A stretch of DNA of 64,000 bases from Mycobacterium xenopi (GTDB taxonomy: Bacteria; Actinomycetota; Actinomycetes; Mycobacteriales; Mycobacteriaceae): assembly GCF_009936235.1 (NCBI RefSeq), contig NZ_AP022314.1, forward strand, positions 4,774,001 through 4,838,000. Direction: 5' to 3'. A program made the translations under genes and the position numbers. Positions 15,015 through 23,415 of the stretch are shown piece by piece. The first letter of the stretch is position 1; each line of letters starts with the position of its first letter. The notes beneath the pieces are model-generated. The model was given only the letters and a program-made list of their open reading frames with translations. It had not been told where the DNA came from and ran no database searches.

Positions 15015-15620
15015 GTGTCAGCTGTGGCCGACGACGCGTCTCCGCTCGACATCGATCCATTTCGGCGCCGGCTGCTCGACGGCCTCGCCACCTCGATTGG
15101 CGAACGGGGATACCGCGCGACCACGGTGGCCGACATCGTCCGGCATGCGCGCACGTCAAAACGCACGTTCTACGACCGGTTCGTCAGCAAAGAGCAATGC
15201 TTTTTGGAGTTGCTGCGCGCCGACAGCGAACGGCTCAGTGAGGAGATCCGGGCGGCGGTCGACCCCGAGGCGGACTGGCATCGCCAGATCCGTCAGGCGG
15301 TCGACGCCTACGTCGGCAGCATCGAATCTCGGCCGGCCATCGCGTTGAGTTGGATTCGCGAGCTTCCGTCCCTCGGCGCAGCGGCGCGGCCGGTGCAGCG
15401 CCGAGGGTTAGAACTGTTGACCAACCTGCTGGTCGATCTCAGCGGCAGTCTCGGGTTTCGCCGAGCCGGCCTGCCGCCGCTGACCCCGCCATTGGCGGTG
15501 ATATTGCTGGGCGGGCTGCGGGAACTCACCGCGCTCGCGGTCGAAGACGGTCACGACATCCGCCAGATCGTCGAACCTGCCGTCGACGCCTCGGTAGCAC
15601 TGCTCGGCCCGCGGCAGTGA
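15015..15620 (+). CDS. TetR-family transcriptional regulator (Rv0135c-like)
   Basis: A 201-residue TetR regulator. The HTH domain reads LATSIGERGYRATTVADIVR, HARTSKRTFYDRFVSKEQCF, and a helical ligand domain rich in Leu and Arg follows. I chose the GTG at 15015 because GAGAGGAG lies upstream at good spacing. The longer open frame to the left runs antisense to cyp138 and is not coding. Its divergent position matches Rv0135c relative to cyp138, and palindromic sites lie in the shared promoter. It probably represses cyp138 and itself. The effector is unknown. Confidence 0.9.
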   Translation: MSAVADDASPLDIDPFRRRLLDGLATSIGERGYRATTVADIVRHARTSKRTFYDRFVSKEQCFLELLRADSERLSEEIRAAVDPEADWHRQIRQAVDAYVGSIESRPAIALSWIRELPSLGAAARPVQRRGLELLTNLLVDLSGSLGFRRAGLPPLTPPLAVILLGGLRELTALAVEDGHDIRQIVEPAVDASVALLGPRQ

Positions 15621-15718
15621 AACGGACAACTTCCCCGGCCGCCGTTGCGTGCCCACTGCGATCCTGAATCGATCCGCAGAGGCCCACCGAAAAGCGCTGC
15701 GAAAGCGCATATTTCGCT

Positions 15719-15737
15719 GCACCAACGGCGGTGGTGC
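15719..15737. terminator. Possible hairpin between convergent TetR gene and ephF
   Basis: GCACCA at 15719-15724 pairs with TGGTGC at 15732-15737 around a 7-base loop, within the 125-bp gap between the 3' ends of the TetR gene and the ephF pseudogene. There is no T-run. Placement between convergent genes is the main argument, so the call is tentative. Confidence 0.35.
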
Positions 15738-15745
15738 AAGGTTGT

Positions 15746-16637
15746 TCACACCTTGACGAACTTGCGGACGCGGTCGAGCACCAAATCGGGACGCTGTTCG
15801 ACGATCCAGTGCCCGACTCCGTCGACGAGTTCGAGTTCGAAATTGCTTGCTCGCTTGGCATATCCGCGCAGCAACTGCGGCCTGATGACAGGGTCGGCGG
15901 TGCCATGCAGCCAGCGGATCGGAATGCTCAGCTGCTCACTGTTTTTCGGCTCATACGCACCGCGTAGCCAACTCAGCATCTCCCTGGTCTGGAAGGTGCG
16001 GTACCACCGCGACCCGGCGACGGCGTGCCCAGGCTCGCGCATCAGCTCGACATAGAACCAAAAGTCGTCGTCGGGCGGCGAAAACCCCGCCGACCCACGA
16101 CACCAGCATTCGGAAGTAGCGAGCCTTGGGGTCGCCGATCACCCGTGGCCCGATGACCGGGAGCGCGATCGGGATTTGATACCACAACCGCCACATATTC
16201 GAGATTGTGGCAAGGTCGCGACTGGGCCACGGCGCCAAAGTGTTCAGTCCGAAGAATCCGTCCACCTTCGCCGGGTGGCGCAGCATCATAATGAACGCCA
16301 CGGGGCCGCCCCAGTCGTGGGCGACCACCTTCACCTTCCCAACATCCAACCGGTCAACAACAGCGGCAAGATCGTCTGCCATCTCGTCTTTGCGGTACAG
16401 CGAACGCGGTGCTGAACTCCATCCCGCGCCGCGCAGATCGGGACACAACACCCGGTAACCGTCGGCGGCTAGCGGGTCGATCAAGCTGTGCCACTGCCAC
16501 CAATTCTGCGGAAAGCCGTGCACCAGCATCACCGCCGGCCCGTCGGCGGGGCCGGCATCGGCGACGTGGATTGTCACCTCATCAGCTACGTCGATGAACC
16601 GGTGCTCGACCCCCTCTAGAGCTGGCAAGCTGACCAT
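15746..16637 (-). pseudogene. ephF: Epoxide hydrolase EphF, single frameshift
   Basis: An alpha/beta-hydrolase epoxide hydrolase matching EphF (Rv0134). The first 190 or so residues are intact: LVHGFPQNWWQW is the oxyanion region and VAHDWGGPVAF carries the nucleophilic Asp. After YFRMLVSWVGG the frame breaks in the AAAACCCC run at 16081-16088. The remainder resumes as GFSPPDDDFWFYVELMREPG and ends with the HGTADPVI acid loop and catalytic His in VDGVGHW. Restoring one frame step gives a full-length protein of about 296 residues. Either the gene is newly inactivated or a base was miscalled in the homopolymer. Confidence 0.86.
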
Positions 16638-16658
16638 GTGGCGACAAGATAGCCGAAA

Positions 16659-17702
16659 TCAGTCCCCGCCGAGCACAAACTCGACACGCTGCGCGCAAAT
16701 TTCGGCCAGGTCCACCCCGTCCATCGCAAGCTTGGCGTTCAACCGGATCATCGCCACGGCCAGCAGCAGCGCCGACGTCACATCGGCGAACCGCATGTTG
16801 GTCAGCCGATGTCCGGTCAGTCGCTGGTAGCGCTCGAGGGTTTCCTCTCGGCCCGGCGTGCCGGGGGCCGGTGCATGCCCCTCGAAGGGGCTGGATATCC
16901 AGTCGGTCATCAGCATCCACGCGACGTCGCCGGCGGGATCTCCCACATAGGCGATCTCCCAGTCGAGCGCGGCGACCGGCGTGAAGTCGCGACGGTAGAG
17001 CACATTGGACATCCGACTATCGCCCCAGCACAACGTGACCCGCTCCGGGGTGTACAGATGCGCGTCGAGCCAATCGAGCGCCCGGGTAAACACCGGATGC
17101 AGCGGCGCGTCCCCGCTGGCCCAATTCAGCGCGTAGCGAAGGAAATTGGCCAGCCGCTGCGGTGGTGTGCTCCCGAACTGCGACAACGCTAGAAACCCCA
17201 ACCGATAGCGGTCCGGATCTATGGCGTGGACCTTCGCGATGATGTCCAGGCAGCCATTCCACAGCGCAGCGCGGCCCTCGTCGTCGGTGTCGGCGAAGAT
17301 GCCCGCCTGCTGATAAGGGGGCACGTCGCTGACGGTGACAACGTCGTCAATACGGTCCATCACGAAATACGGCGTGCCCAGCGCGGTGCCGTCGGCGTCG
17401 ATCCAGCGCACGGTCGGCACTGGGACCGGTGAGCCGGCCAGTCGCTGCATGGTCAGGAACTGTCGGCGCAGGTCGTAGCCGGGAAGTATCGCGTGGTCGG
17501 GAGGACGGCGAAACACCAGGCCAACACTCGACGGAGCGCTCAATCCGACAACGTCGAACAGGTATGTCTCGGTGGAATAGCCGCCCTCGGCTCGTCGCCA
17601 ATTGACGATGCGTGCCGAGTCGCCGCCTGGAATCATCTTTCGCACAACGGGTTCCAGCGCCAGCGGTAGTTCTTCGGCGGTCAACCGCGCCACGGTTACC
17701 AA
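16659..17702 (-). CDS. Aminoglycoside-phosphotransferase-family (kinase-like) protein
   Basis: A 347-residue member of the APH/choline-kinase fold family common in actinobacteria and fused to acyl-CoA dehydrogenases in eukaryotes. The N-lobe contains VNWRRAEGGYSTETYLFDV and LVFRRPP. The catalytic loop is WGDSRMSNVLY (226-236), where the usual HGD is WGD but Asp228 and Asn233 are kept. The metal-binding segment is ALDWEIAYVGDPAGDVAW with Asp247. Its start overlaps the 3' end of the upstream hypothetical gene by 7 bp, so the two are co-translated. Substrate unknown; drug inactivation should not be assumed. Confidence 0.82.
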   Translation of the reverse strand: MVTVARLTAEELPLALEPVVRKMIPGGDSARIVNWRRAEGGYSTETYLFDVVGLSAPSSVGLVFRRPPDHAILPGYDLRRQFLTMQRLAGSPVPVPTVRWIDADGTALGTPYFVMDRIDDVVTVSDVPPYQQAGIFADTDDEGRAALWNGCLDIIAKVHAIDPDRYRLGFLALSQFGSTPPQRLANFLRYALNWASGDAPLHPVFTRALDWLDAHLYTPERVTLCWGDSRMSNVLYRRDFTPVAALDWEIAYVGDPAGDVAWMLMTDWISSPFEGHAPAPGTPGREETLERYQRLTGHRLTNMRFADVTSALLLAVAMIRLNAKLAMDGVDLAEICAQRVEFVLGGD

Positions 17703-18811
17703 CCCGTGTACCCGTAACGGGGGTAGGCACCCATGAACACCATTTCGACCAGGCCATGCCCGACCTTGCCGTCCATGCGGACTTCACACAGTGTTTCGCT
17801 GAGCATGCTCACCGGTCGGATCACAGCCAGGTCGCCGGTGTCGACGGTGTAGCCATCGATGAAATCCGTTCCGCGCCAGTAACCGGAGGCGTAACCGTTG
17901 ACCTCCATGTAACCGGCCAGGCCAGGCCAAAAGTCACACAGCGGAGTGACGTCGATGGTGCTCGTGCTGCGGTCACCCCGGTGGATGGTGAAGGTGCCGG
18001 AGCGAATGACGCGCAGCTCGTCACGGAACTTCAGATCGTGCTCGACGTCGATGATCTTGCCCGGTTCATGGCCGCTGTCGATCGGATACAGCAGCTCACC
18101 CTCGAATTGCCAGCGTTCGCCGGCGCTGGTCTCGCGCTGCGCGAAATGCACCAGCTCGTCATCGAACTGAAAAATGCCCATGTAATACAGCACGCCGTCG
18201 GGAATCTCGGCGGGCTGCAATTCGGTGCCTTCCGGTAGGCTGCCGCCGCCCGGGCCGTGGCGCACACCCCACGAGTGATCGCGGCCGAACCACCAGCGCT
18301 GCGGATCGATGTCGATGCGCTCGTCGCCGACTTCGATCCAGCCTTCCAATTCGCCATTCTGATAGAAGCGGCGTGCGTCCTCGATGACCCGGCCCCGGCT
18401 GCGGTGAAAAGCCGGCGTCTGCTCGTAGACGGGAAACTGGCCGCGTAACCGTAGATCCAGGCTCAGGCCATGGTCGTTGGGGCCCAACACCGCTCGCACA
18501 CACCGCAGCGGTTCTTCGATCGTGTAGGTGAACGGCCCCACCGTGTAGGTGCCCAATTCCGCGGTGTCGGGTCGCAGTTCGGTCGACATGCGCACCACGG
18601 TGGTCTGTCCACCGCGTCGGGTCACCATCGCGTAGGCATCGGTGACGTTGCGGTTGGGGTAGCGAGCCAGACCGGTCATCACGTTGATGTCGCCGGACTT
18701 GTCGAATCCGTACATCACGATGCGCTCGGTCCAGCGCAGGTCGCTCTGCGAGACGTGGTCGAAAGTGGTGGACAGCTGGTGGCACAGCAGCTCGTCATGG
18801 GACGTCAACAT
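17696..18811 (-). CDS. Conserved protein, lipocalin/tocopherol-cyclase-like fold suspected
   Basis: A 371-residue protein with no catalytic motif I recognise. It is rich in beta-strand sequence with many Trp, Tyr and Asp/Gly turns, for example IDIDPQRWWFGRDHSWGVRH, VLYYMGIFQFDDELVHFAQR and WRGTDFIDGYTV. It resembles the large actinobacterial proteins annotated as DUF7064/7065 or tocopherol-cyclase-like, often encoded beside APH-family kinases. No signal peptide is seen. It is coupled to the APH-like gene by a 7-bp overlap and is divergent from a TetR gene. A role in lipid or terpenoid metabolism is plausible but unsupported. Confidence 0.75.
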   Translation of the reverse strand: MLTSHDELLCHQLSTTFDHVSQSDLRWTERIVMYGFDKSGDINVMTGLARYPNRNVTDAYAMVTRRGGQTTVVRMSTELRPDTAELGTYTVGPFTYTIEEPLRCVRAVLGPNDHGLSLDLRLRGQFPVYEQTPAFHRSRGRVIEDARRFYQNGELEGWIEVGDERIDIDPQRWWFGRDHSWGVRHGPGGGSLPEGTELQPAEIPDGVLYYMGIFQFDDELVHFAQRETSAGERWQFEGELLYPIDSGHEPGKIIDVEHDLKFRDELRVIRSGTFTIHRGDRSTSTIDVTPLCDFWPGLAGYMEVNGYASGYWRGTDFIDGYTVDTGDLAVIRPVSMLSETLCEVRMDGKVGHGLVEMVFMGAYPRYGYTGW

Positions 18812-18816
18812 AGGGG

Positions 18817-18841
18817 ATTACGTTAGAGCATGCCACGTAAT
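18817..18841. promoter_or_regulatory. ATTACGT-N11-ACGTAAT operator in divergent promoter
   Basis: Perfect 7-bp arms, ATTACGT at 18817-18823 and ACGTAAT at 18835-18841, sit within the 52-bp region between the hypothetical gene (leftward) and the TetR gene (rightward). Position and symmetry suggest the binding site of that TetR, controlling both directions. Confidence 0.6.
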
Positions 18842-18863
18842 AAAACTAGAGTAGGTTTGCGGT

Positions 18864-19463
18864 GTGAAACCCCAGCCCGCAGCCCCCGGACGCCCCCGCG
18901 ACCCACAGAAGGATCGCGACGTGCTTGCCGCCACTCGACAGCTGCTGGTGGAGGTCGGCTATCAGCGAACGACGATCGCCGCGGTGGCCCGGCGCGCCGG
19001 GGTCGGCGCGCCGACGATCTACCGCCGTTGGCCTCGCCGGGAGGCGCTGATCGAGGATGCCGCGTTCGGTCACACACAGCCCGCGCCGCTGCCCGCGGCG
19101 ACCGGTAATCTCTACGCCGACCTGCGGGCGTGGGTGGAGGCATTCCTGGTCCAGTTGGCCGACCCGGTCACCCGCGCGGCCATCCCTGGCCTGCTGGTGG
19201 CCTATCACCGCGACGAAACACTCTACGAGCGCCTGGTATCGCGCAGCGAAGAGGATGTGCGCGCCCAGCTCGTCGAGCTGCTGGCCGCCGACGGGCTCGA
19301 GGAGCGCGCCGACGCGGTGTTCGACCTTTTGGTGGCGTCCACCGCCATCCGGGCATTGACGGTCGGGCTGCGCGACGTGGACAAGTTCTGTGAGCGGACC
19401 GCGGAAGCCCTCACCGCACTTGCCTATTCGTCGTGGCAGCCCGACCCAGGCCGCGACGGTTAG
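18864..19463 (+). CDS. TetR-family transcriptional regulator
   Basis: A 199-residue TetR protein. RDVLAATRQLLVEVGYQRTT, IAAVARRAGVGAPTIYRRWP and RREALIEDA make a textbook HTH with the AcrR-type YRRWP recognition turn. The C-terminal domain, with AFLVQLADPVTRAAIPGLLV, matches the TetR_C_11-type group. The start is GTG. A 7-bp inverted repeat lies 23-47 bp upstream, shared with the divergent hypothetical/kinase-like operon, which is its probable target. Its 3' end overlaps that of the convergent desaturase gene by 4 bases. Confidence 0.9.
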   Translation: MKPQPAAPGRPRDPQKDRDVLAATRQLLVEVGYQRTTIAAVARRAGVGAPTIYRRWPRREALIEDAAFGHTQPAPLPAATGNLYADLRAWVEAFLVQLADPVTRAAIPGLLVAYHRDETLYERLVSRSEEDVRAQLVELLAADGLEERADAVFDLLVASTAIRALTVGLRDVDKFCERTAEALTALAYSSWQPDPGRDG

Positions 19464-20566
19464 GCGGCTGCCCGTTCCTCGTCGTCGACGACGTCCTGTT
19501 GGGCGCCTTTCGGCGGGAAGGCCAGCTTGACGATCTTGCGCACCACGGTGCCGAACTGGCGCAGCAGCGGCCCGCTGTTGTACGGGATACCGTACCGTGC
19601 GCAGATCTCGCGTATCTCGGGTGCGATCTCTGCGTAGCGGCGCGCGGGCATGTCCGGAAACAGGTGGTGCTCGATCTGGTGCGACAAGTTGCCGGACAGC
19701 AGATGAAAGAGCCTGCCACCGGTCAAGTTTGCCGAGCCCAGTATCTGCCGCAAGTACCACATGCCGCGAGACTCATCCCGTGTCTCTTCGATGGAGAATT
19801 CCTGCGCACCGTCGGGGAAGTGTCCGCAGAAGATGATCATGTACGACCAGACGTTGCGGATCAGGTTGGCCGACATGTTGCCGGCGAAGACCAACGGCGC
19901 AAACGGCCCGGCCAGCAGCGGGAAGGCGACGTAGTCCTTCAGCAGTTGACGACGCGTCTTGCGCCAGATCCCTTCCAATGTCTCGCGCTTGTCGGCCAGC
20001 GAGATCTCGCCGGCACGAATGCGTTCGGTTTCCAGCTCATGAAGCGCGACGCCATATTGGAATAGCACCATCAGCAGGAATGCGTAGACGGGGTTACCCA
20101 GGTAGTACGGATGCCAACGCTGACCTTCGCTCATTCGCAGGATGCCGTAGCCGATATCCCGGTCCATCCCAACGATGTTGGTGTGGGTGTGGTGCATGTA
20201 GTTGTGTGAGTGCCGCCATTGATCTGCCGGGCACGCGGTGTCCCATTCGAAGCTACGACCCGAGATCGACGGGTCACGCATCCAGTCGTACTGGCCGTGC
20301 ATGACGTTGTGCCCGATTTCCATGTTGTCCAGGATTTTCGACAACGCCAGCATCGCGGTGCCCGCCAGCCAAGCCGGCGGCACAATCCCTGCGAACAGCA
20401 CGGCACGGCCGCCTATTTCGAGCACGCGTTGGGCCTTGATGACCCGGCGGATGTAGGCGGCGTCGCGTTCACCGAGGTCAGCCATGACGCGTTCCTTGAT
20501 GGCGTCGAGTTCGCGGCCGAGGGCCTCGGCCTGGTCGGGCGTGAGGGTGATCGTGGGTTGTGACAC
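19460..20566 (-). CDS. Membrane acyl-CoA fatty acid desaturase (DesA3-like)
   Basis: A 368-residue integral-membrane di-iron desaturase related to DesA3 (Rv3229c), the stearoyl-CoA delta-9 desaturase. All three histidine boxes are present: H86-NVM-H90, H121-NYM-H125-H126, and HQIEHH near residue 300. Hydrophobic segments flank them (for example AVLFAGIVPPAWLAGTAMLA). The start is GTG, with AAGGAGA overlapping the IS target duplication. Its partner reductase gene lies upstream on the same strand, but an IS1380-family element now separates them, so expression from the native promoter may be interrupted. It would introduce a cis double bond using electrons from that reductase. Confidence 0.92.
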   Translation of the reverse strand: MSQPTITLTPDQAEALGRELDAIKERVMADLGERDAAYIRRVIKAQRVLEIGGRAVLFAGIVPPAWLAGTAMLALSKILDNMEIGHNVMHGQYDWMRDPSISGRSFEWDTACPADQWRHSHNYMHHTHTNIVGMDRDIGYGILRMSEGQRWHPYYLGNPVYAFLLMVLFQYGVALHELETERIRAGEISLADKRETLEGIWRKTRRQLLKDYVAFPLLAGPFAPLVFAGNMSANLIRNVWSYMIIFCGHFPDGAQEFSIEETRDESRGMWYLRQILGSANLTGGRLFHLLSGNLSHQIEHHLFPDMPARRYAEIAPEIREICARYGIPYNSGPLLRQFGTVVRKIVKLAFPPKGAQQDVVDDEERAAA

Positions 20567-20574
20567 GACTTCTC

Positions 20575-20579
20575 CTTAG
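20575..20579. repeat. IS target-site duplication CTTAG, left copy
   Basis: CTTAG at 20575-20579 is repeated at 22273-22277, immediately outside the two terminal inverted repeats. On the minus strand it supplies part of the desaturase ribosome binding site (CTAAGGAGA). Confidence 0.75.
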
Positions 20580-22272
20580 CCTAAATCCGTGGATGGTTCC
20601 GGTGATTTGATCGGCGTGTGAACAGCGAAAATGCCTTCTGAACTGGGACAATACGAGTGCTGAGGCCGCATTTGTCCATAGTCCGGGAAGGCACTTTCGA
20701 TGCACTCATCGTATACGTTCACCACCGGATCGGCGGTGTTTGACGAGCAGAATCTGCTGTCGGCGGCCGGGTTGGTGCCAGTGCTGGAACTGGCTGAGCA
20801 GACCGGTCTTTCGGAATTGATCAACGAGCGCGTGGATCTGCCGTCGACTCGGGTGAAGTCCGGCGCGGTCAACCCGGCTGGCAAGCTGACCTCGATCGTC
20901 GCCGGGATGATGTGCGGCGCGGACAGCATCGATGATGCCAATGTGCTGCGCGCCGGCGGCACACCCCGGGTGTTCAACGAGGTATATGCCCCATCGACGT
21001 TGGGGATCTTTTTGCGCGAGTTCACCTTCGGGCATACCAAACAACTCGCCGCAGTGGCCCGCGAGCATCTGATCGCACTGGCGGCGCGCACCCCGCTGCT
21101 GGCTGGCGCCGACGAGCGGATGTTTTTGGACATCGACTCGCTGCTGCGCCCGGTCTACGGCCACGCCAAGCAGGGCGCCTCCTTCGGTCATGCCAAGATC
21201 GCCAGCCGCGCGCTGCTGCGGCTGGGCCTGTCCCCACAGATCACCACCATCTCCACGGCGACCGCCGCGCCGGTGATCGCCGAGGCGCAGCTACGGAGCG
21301 GCAAAGCCGCCTCCGGGCGCGGTGCCGCATACCAGCTCAAGCAGGCGATCACCACCGCGAAAGCGATCAACCCCGACGCGCCGATCCTGGTGCGCGGCGA
21401 CTCAATGTTTGGCACCAAGAAAGTGATCACCACCTGCATTCAGCGAGGCGCCGAATTCTCCCTGTCGATCAGCCGCAACAAGCGCATCAACGCCGCGATC
21501 GCCGCCATCGACGAGGCCGCCTGGACCCCGGTGCACTACCCGGGCGCGGTCGAAGACCCCGACACCGGGGCGTTGATCTCCGATGCCCAGGTCGCCGAAA
21601 CCCCTACACCCTGCGCCTGGCCCGCGGCCGAACACTGACCGTGCGGCTGGTAGTGCGCCGGGTCAAAGACGCCCGCCACCTGGATGCGTTGTTTCCGGTG
21701 TGGCGCTATCACCCGTTTGTCACCAACTCCGCGCTGCCGGTCGACCAGGCCGATATCACCCACCGACGCCACGCCATCATCGAAACCACCTTCGCCGATT
21801 TAATCGACGGCCCACTGGCACACATCCCGTCGGGGCTGTTCGCGGCCAACTGCGCCTGGCTGGCCTGCGCGGTGATCGCCCATAACCTGCTGCGCGCCGT
21901 CGGCACCCTCGCCGGTGGCCACCATGCCGTGGCCCGCGGGGCTACCCTGCGCCGCGACCTGATCAACATCCCGGCCCGCTTCGCCGCCCCGGCCCGCAAA
22001 CCAATGCTGCACCTACCCGCCCACTGGCATTGGCGAGCCAGATGGAAGGCCCTGTGGCACAACGTCATCGGTTACCCGATCGCGCAACCCCGCGCCGCCT
22101 GACCCCACCTTCCAAGCCCTGTCCGCCCCGCCATCCCAGGCCCGACCCAAGGAACCCAAAGGAAAGCTGGTACAGGCCAGCGGATCACCCACGCCCCACC
22201 GCGCCACACTCGGCCGCATCCCAAAACAACCGCGTCGACGGCAACACGAAATCACCCATCCACGGATTCAGG
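20580..22272 (+). mobile_element. IS1380-family insertion sequence (1,693 bp), one transposase gene, frameshifted
   Basis: The terminal inverted repeats are 17 bp with one mismatch: CCTAAATCCGTGGATGG at 20580-20596 and the complement of CCTGAATCCGTGGATGG at 22256-22272. They are bounded by a 5-bp CTTAG duplication. The single transposase gene runs rightward, opposite to the host operon. Size, end sequence and the DDE protein all fit IS1380. The short intact duplication suggests a fairly recent insertion. It sits exactly in the gap between the reductase and desaturase genes, damaging neither reading frame. Confidence 0.88.
20700..22102 (+). pseudogene. IS1380-family DDE transposase, single frameshift
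   Basis: Restored, this is a DDE_Tnp_1_4-type transposase of about 467 residues. The N-terminal part runs from MHSSYTFTTGSAVFDE through the first catalytic Asp (FLDIDSLLRPVYGHAK) and the second (LVRGDSMFGTKKVI). After ISDAQVAETP one base is missing in the C-run at 21601-21604. The protein continues in another frame as YTLRLARGRTLTVRLVVRRV and on to RRHAIIETTFADLIDG, which carries the catalytic Glu. As read, transposition needs ribosomal frameshifting or a functional copy elsewhere. No slippery heptamer is apparent at the break. Confidence 0.85.
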
Positions 22273-22277
22273 CTTAG
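22273..22277. repeat. IS target-site duplication CTTAG, right copy
   Basis: The second copy of the 5-bp duplication lies between the right terminal repeat and the TAA stop of the reductase gene (22281-22283). Removing the IS and one copy restores an intergenic gap of about 14 bp with an intact AAGGAGA site for the desaturase. Confidence 0.75.
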
Positions 22278-22280
22278 GGC

Positions 22281-23348
22281 TTATAGGGCCAGTTCGACGT
22301 CGCCGAGAGGGACGGACACGCAGATCTGCACGTCCTCGTCGGGGGCAGTCGACACCGCACCGGTGGTCAGGTTGCGCACCGCGCCCGCGGTTTTGCGGCG
22401 CGTGCAGGTGTGGCAGATGCCCATCCGGCATCCACTTTCGGGCGACAGGCCGGCTGCTTCGGCCTGGGCGAGCAGCGGGCGCCCGTCGCCGACGATGTCA
22501 ATGCCGCTGTCGGCAAACGTGATCCGTCCGCCCGACGTTTGCTCCACTGGCTCGAATGTCGGCGTCACGAAGCTTTCCGCACGGGCGTTCGGGCAGAGTT
22601 CGCGGACCGCGTCCACCAACGCGGTTGGCCCGCAAACGAACACCGCGTCCGGTGCCGGCATTGCGGCCGCCAGGTGCTCGGGGCCGAAGCGACCGTGCAG
22701 GTTGCCCGCACCGGAGCGGGTGTAGCCGTGCAGCACGCGCACCCCGGTCATCGCGGCCAGCTCGTCGCGGTAGCAGGCCTCGCCGGGGTTACGCGCGTAG
22801 TGGACGAACGCGAGCTCGCCGTCATGGCCCTCGGCTAGCAGCGTGCGCAGCATCGCCATGACCGGTGTGATGCCGCTGCCACCAGACACGAAGAGAATTC
22901 GGTGCGGCCGTGGGCTCGGCAGCACGAAATCGCCGCCGGCGCCGGCGAGACCGACCACCATTCCGGGACGGGCCCGCTCATACAGGTAGTTCGACACTAG
23001 CCCGCCGTCGTGGCGCCCGATGGTCAGCTCGAGACGGCGGGCGCCCTCGGCATTGGCCGGCGAATAGCAGCGCGTGTGCCGGCGGCCGTTGATCTCGACG
23101 GCGAGGGTGACGTACTGGCCCGCCGTGACGTCGGCGGTGAAGGCGGCGTTCGGGGTGAGGGTGAGCGTGACGCTGCGCGGTGTGCTCCGCCGGACATCGA
23201 CGACCTTGGCGCGCGCCTCGCCGAGCGTCCACGTCGGCGCCACCAGCTCGGTGTAGCGGTCGATGCCGTGCGGGCCGGTAAGCAGGTCAACCAGGCCGGA
23301 ACCAACCAGCCGGTGCCGCGCTGTCCGAGCCAGGACTTCAGTGAACAT
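22281..23348 (-). CDS. Ferredoxin-NADP-type oxidoreductase with C-terminal [2Fe-2S] domain (Rv3230c-like)
   Basis: A 355-residue electron-transfer protein of the phthalate-reductase-like class. The FAD domain has RCYSPAN, the NAD(P) domain has LFVSGGSGITPVMAMLR and VFVCGPTALVDAV, and the C-terminal plant-type ferredoxin domain has cluster ligands in GCRMGICHTCTRR plus a later ICVSVP Cys. In M. tuberculosis, Rv3230c feeds electrons to the DesA3 desaturase, and the same pairing is seen here. I chose the ATG at 23348; a GTG 21 bp upstream is an alternative. A near-palindrome overlaps the start, and the IS insertion lies just after its stop. Confidence 0.92.
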   Translation of the reverse strand: MFTEVLARTARHRLVGSGLVDLLTGPHGIDRYTELVAPTWTLGEARAKVVDVRRSTPRSVTLTLTPNAAFTADVTAGQYVTLAVEINGRRHTRCYSPANAEGARRLELTIGRHDGGLVSNYLYERARPGMVVGLAGAGGDFVLPSPRPHRILFVSGGSGITPVMAMLRTLLAEGHDGELAFVHYARNPGEACYRDELAAMTGVRVLHGYTRSGAGNLHGRFGPEHLAAAMPAPDAVFVCGPTALVDAVRELCPNARAESFVTPTFEPVEQTSGGRITFADSGIDIVGDGRPLLAQAEAAGLSPESGCRMGICHTCTRRKTAGAVRNLTTGAVSTAPDEDVQICVSVPLGDVELAL

Positions 23349-23356
23349 ATGTACAC
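23341..23356. promoter_or_regulatory. Candidate DesT/FabR-type operator overlapping the reductase start
   Basis: GTGAACATATGTACAC is a 16-bp palindrome with one mismatched pair (GTG-a-ACATATGT-a-CAC) covering the reductase ATG. A smaller dyad, TTCAC-ATG-GTGAA (23411-23423), overlaps the start of the divergent DesT-like gene. Both lie where an acyl-CoA-sensing TetR repressor would be expected to bind. Confidence 0.5.
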
Positions 23357-23415
23357 CGTACGACCACACCGGAGGCCGTAGTCAAGCAGTTACGTGGCTC
23401 TGTGTTAGGTTTCAC

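Noticed and set aside
21590..21650. Programmed ribosomal frameshift in the IS transposase
   Set aside because: No slippery heptamer or downstream pseudoknot is evident at the C-run, and IS1380 transposases are normally made from one frame.
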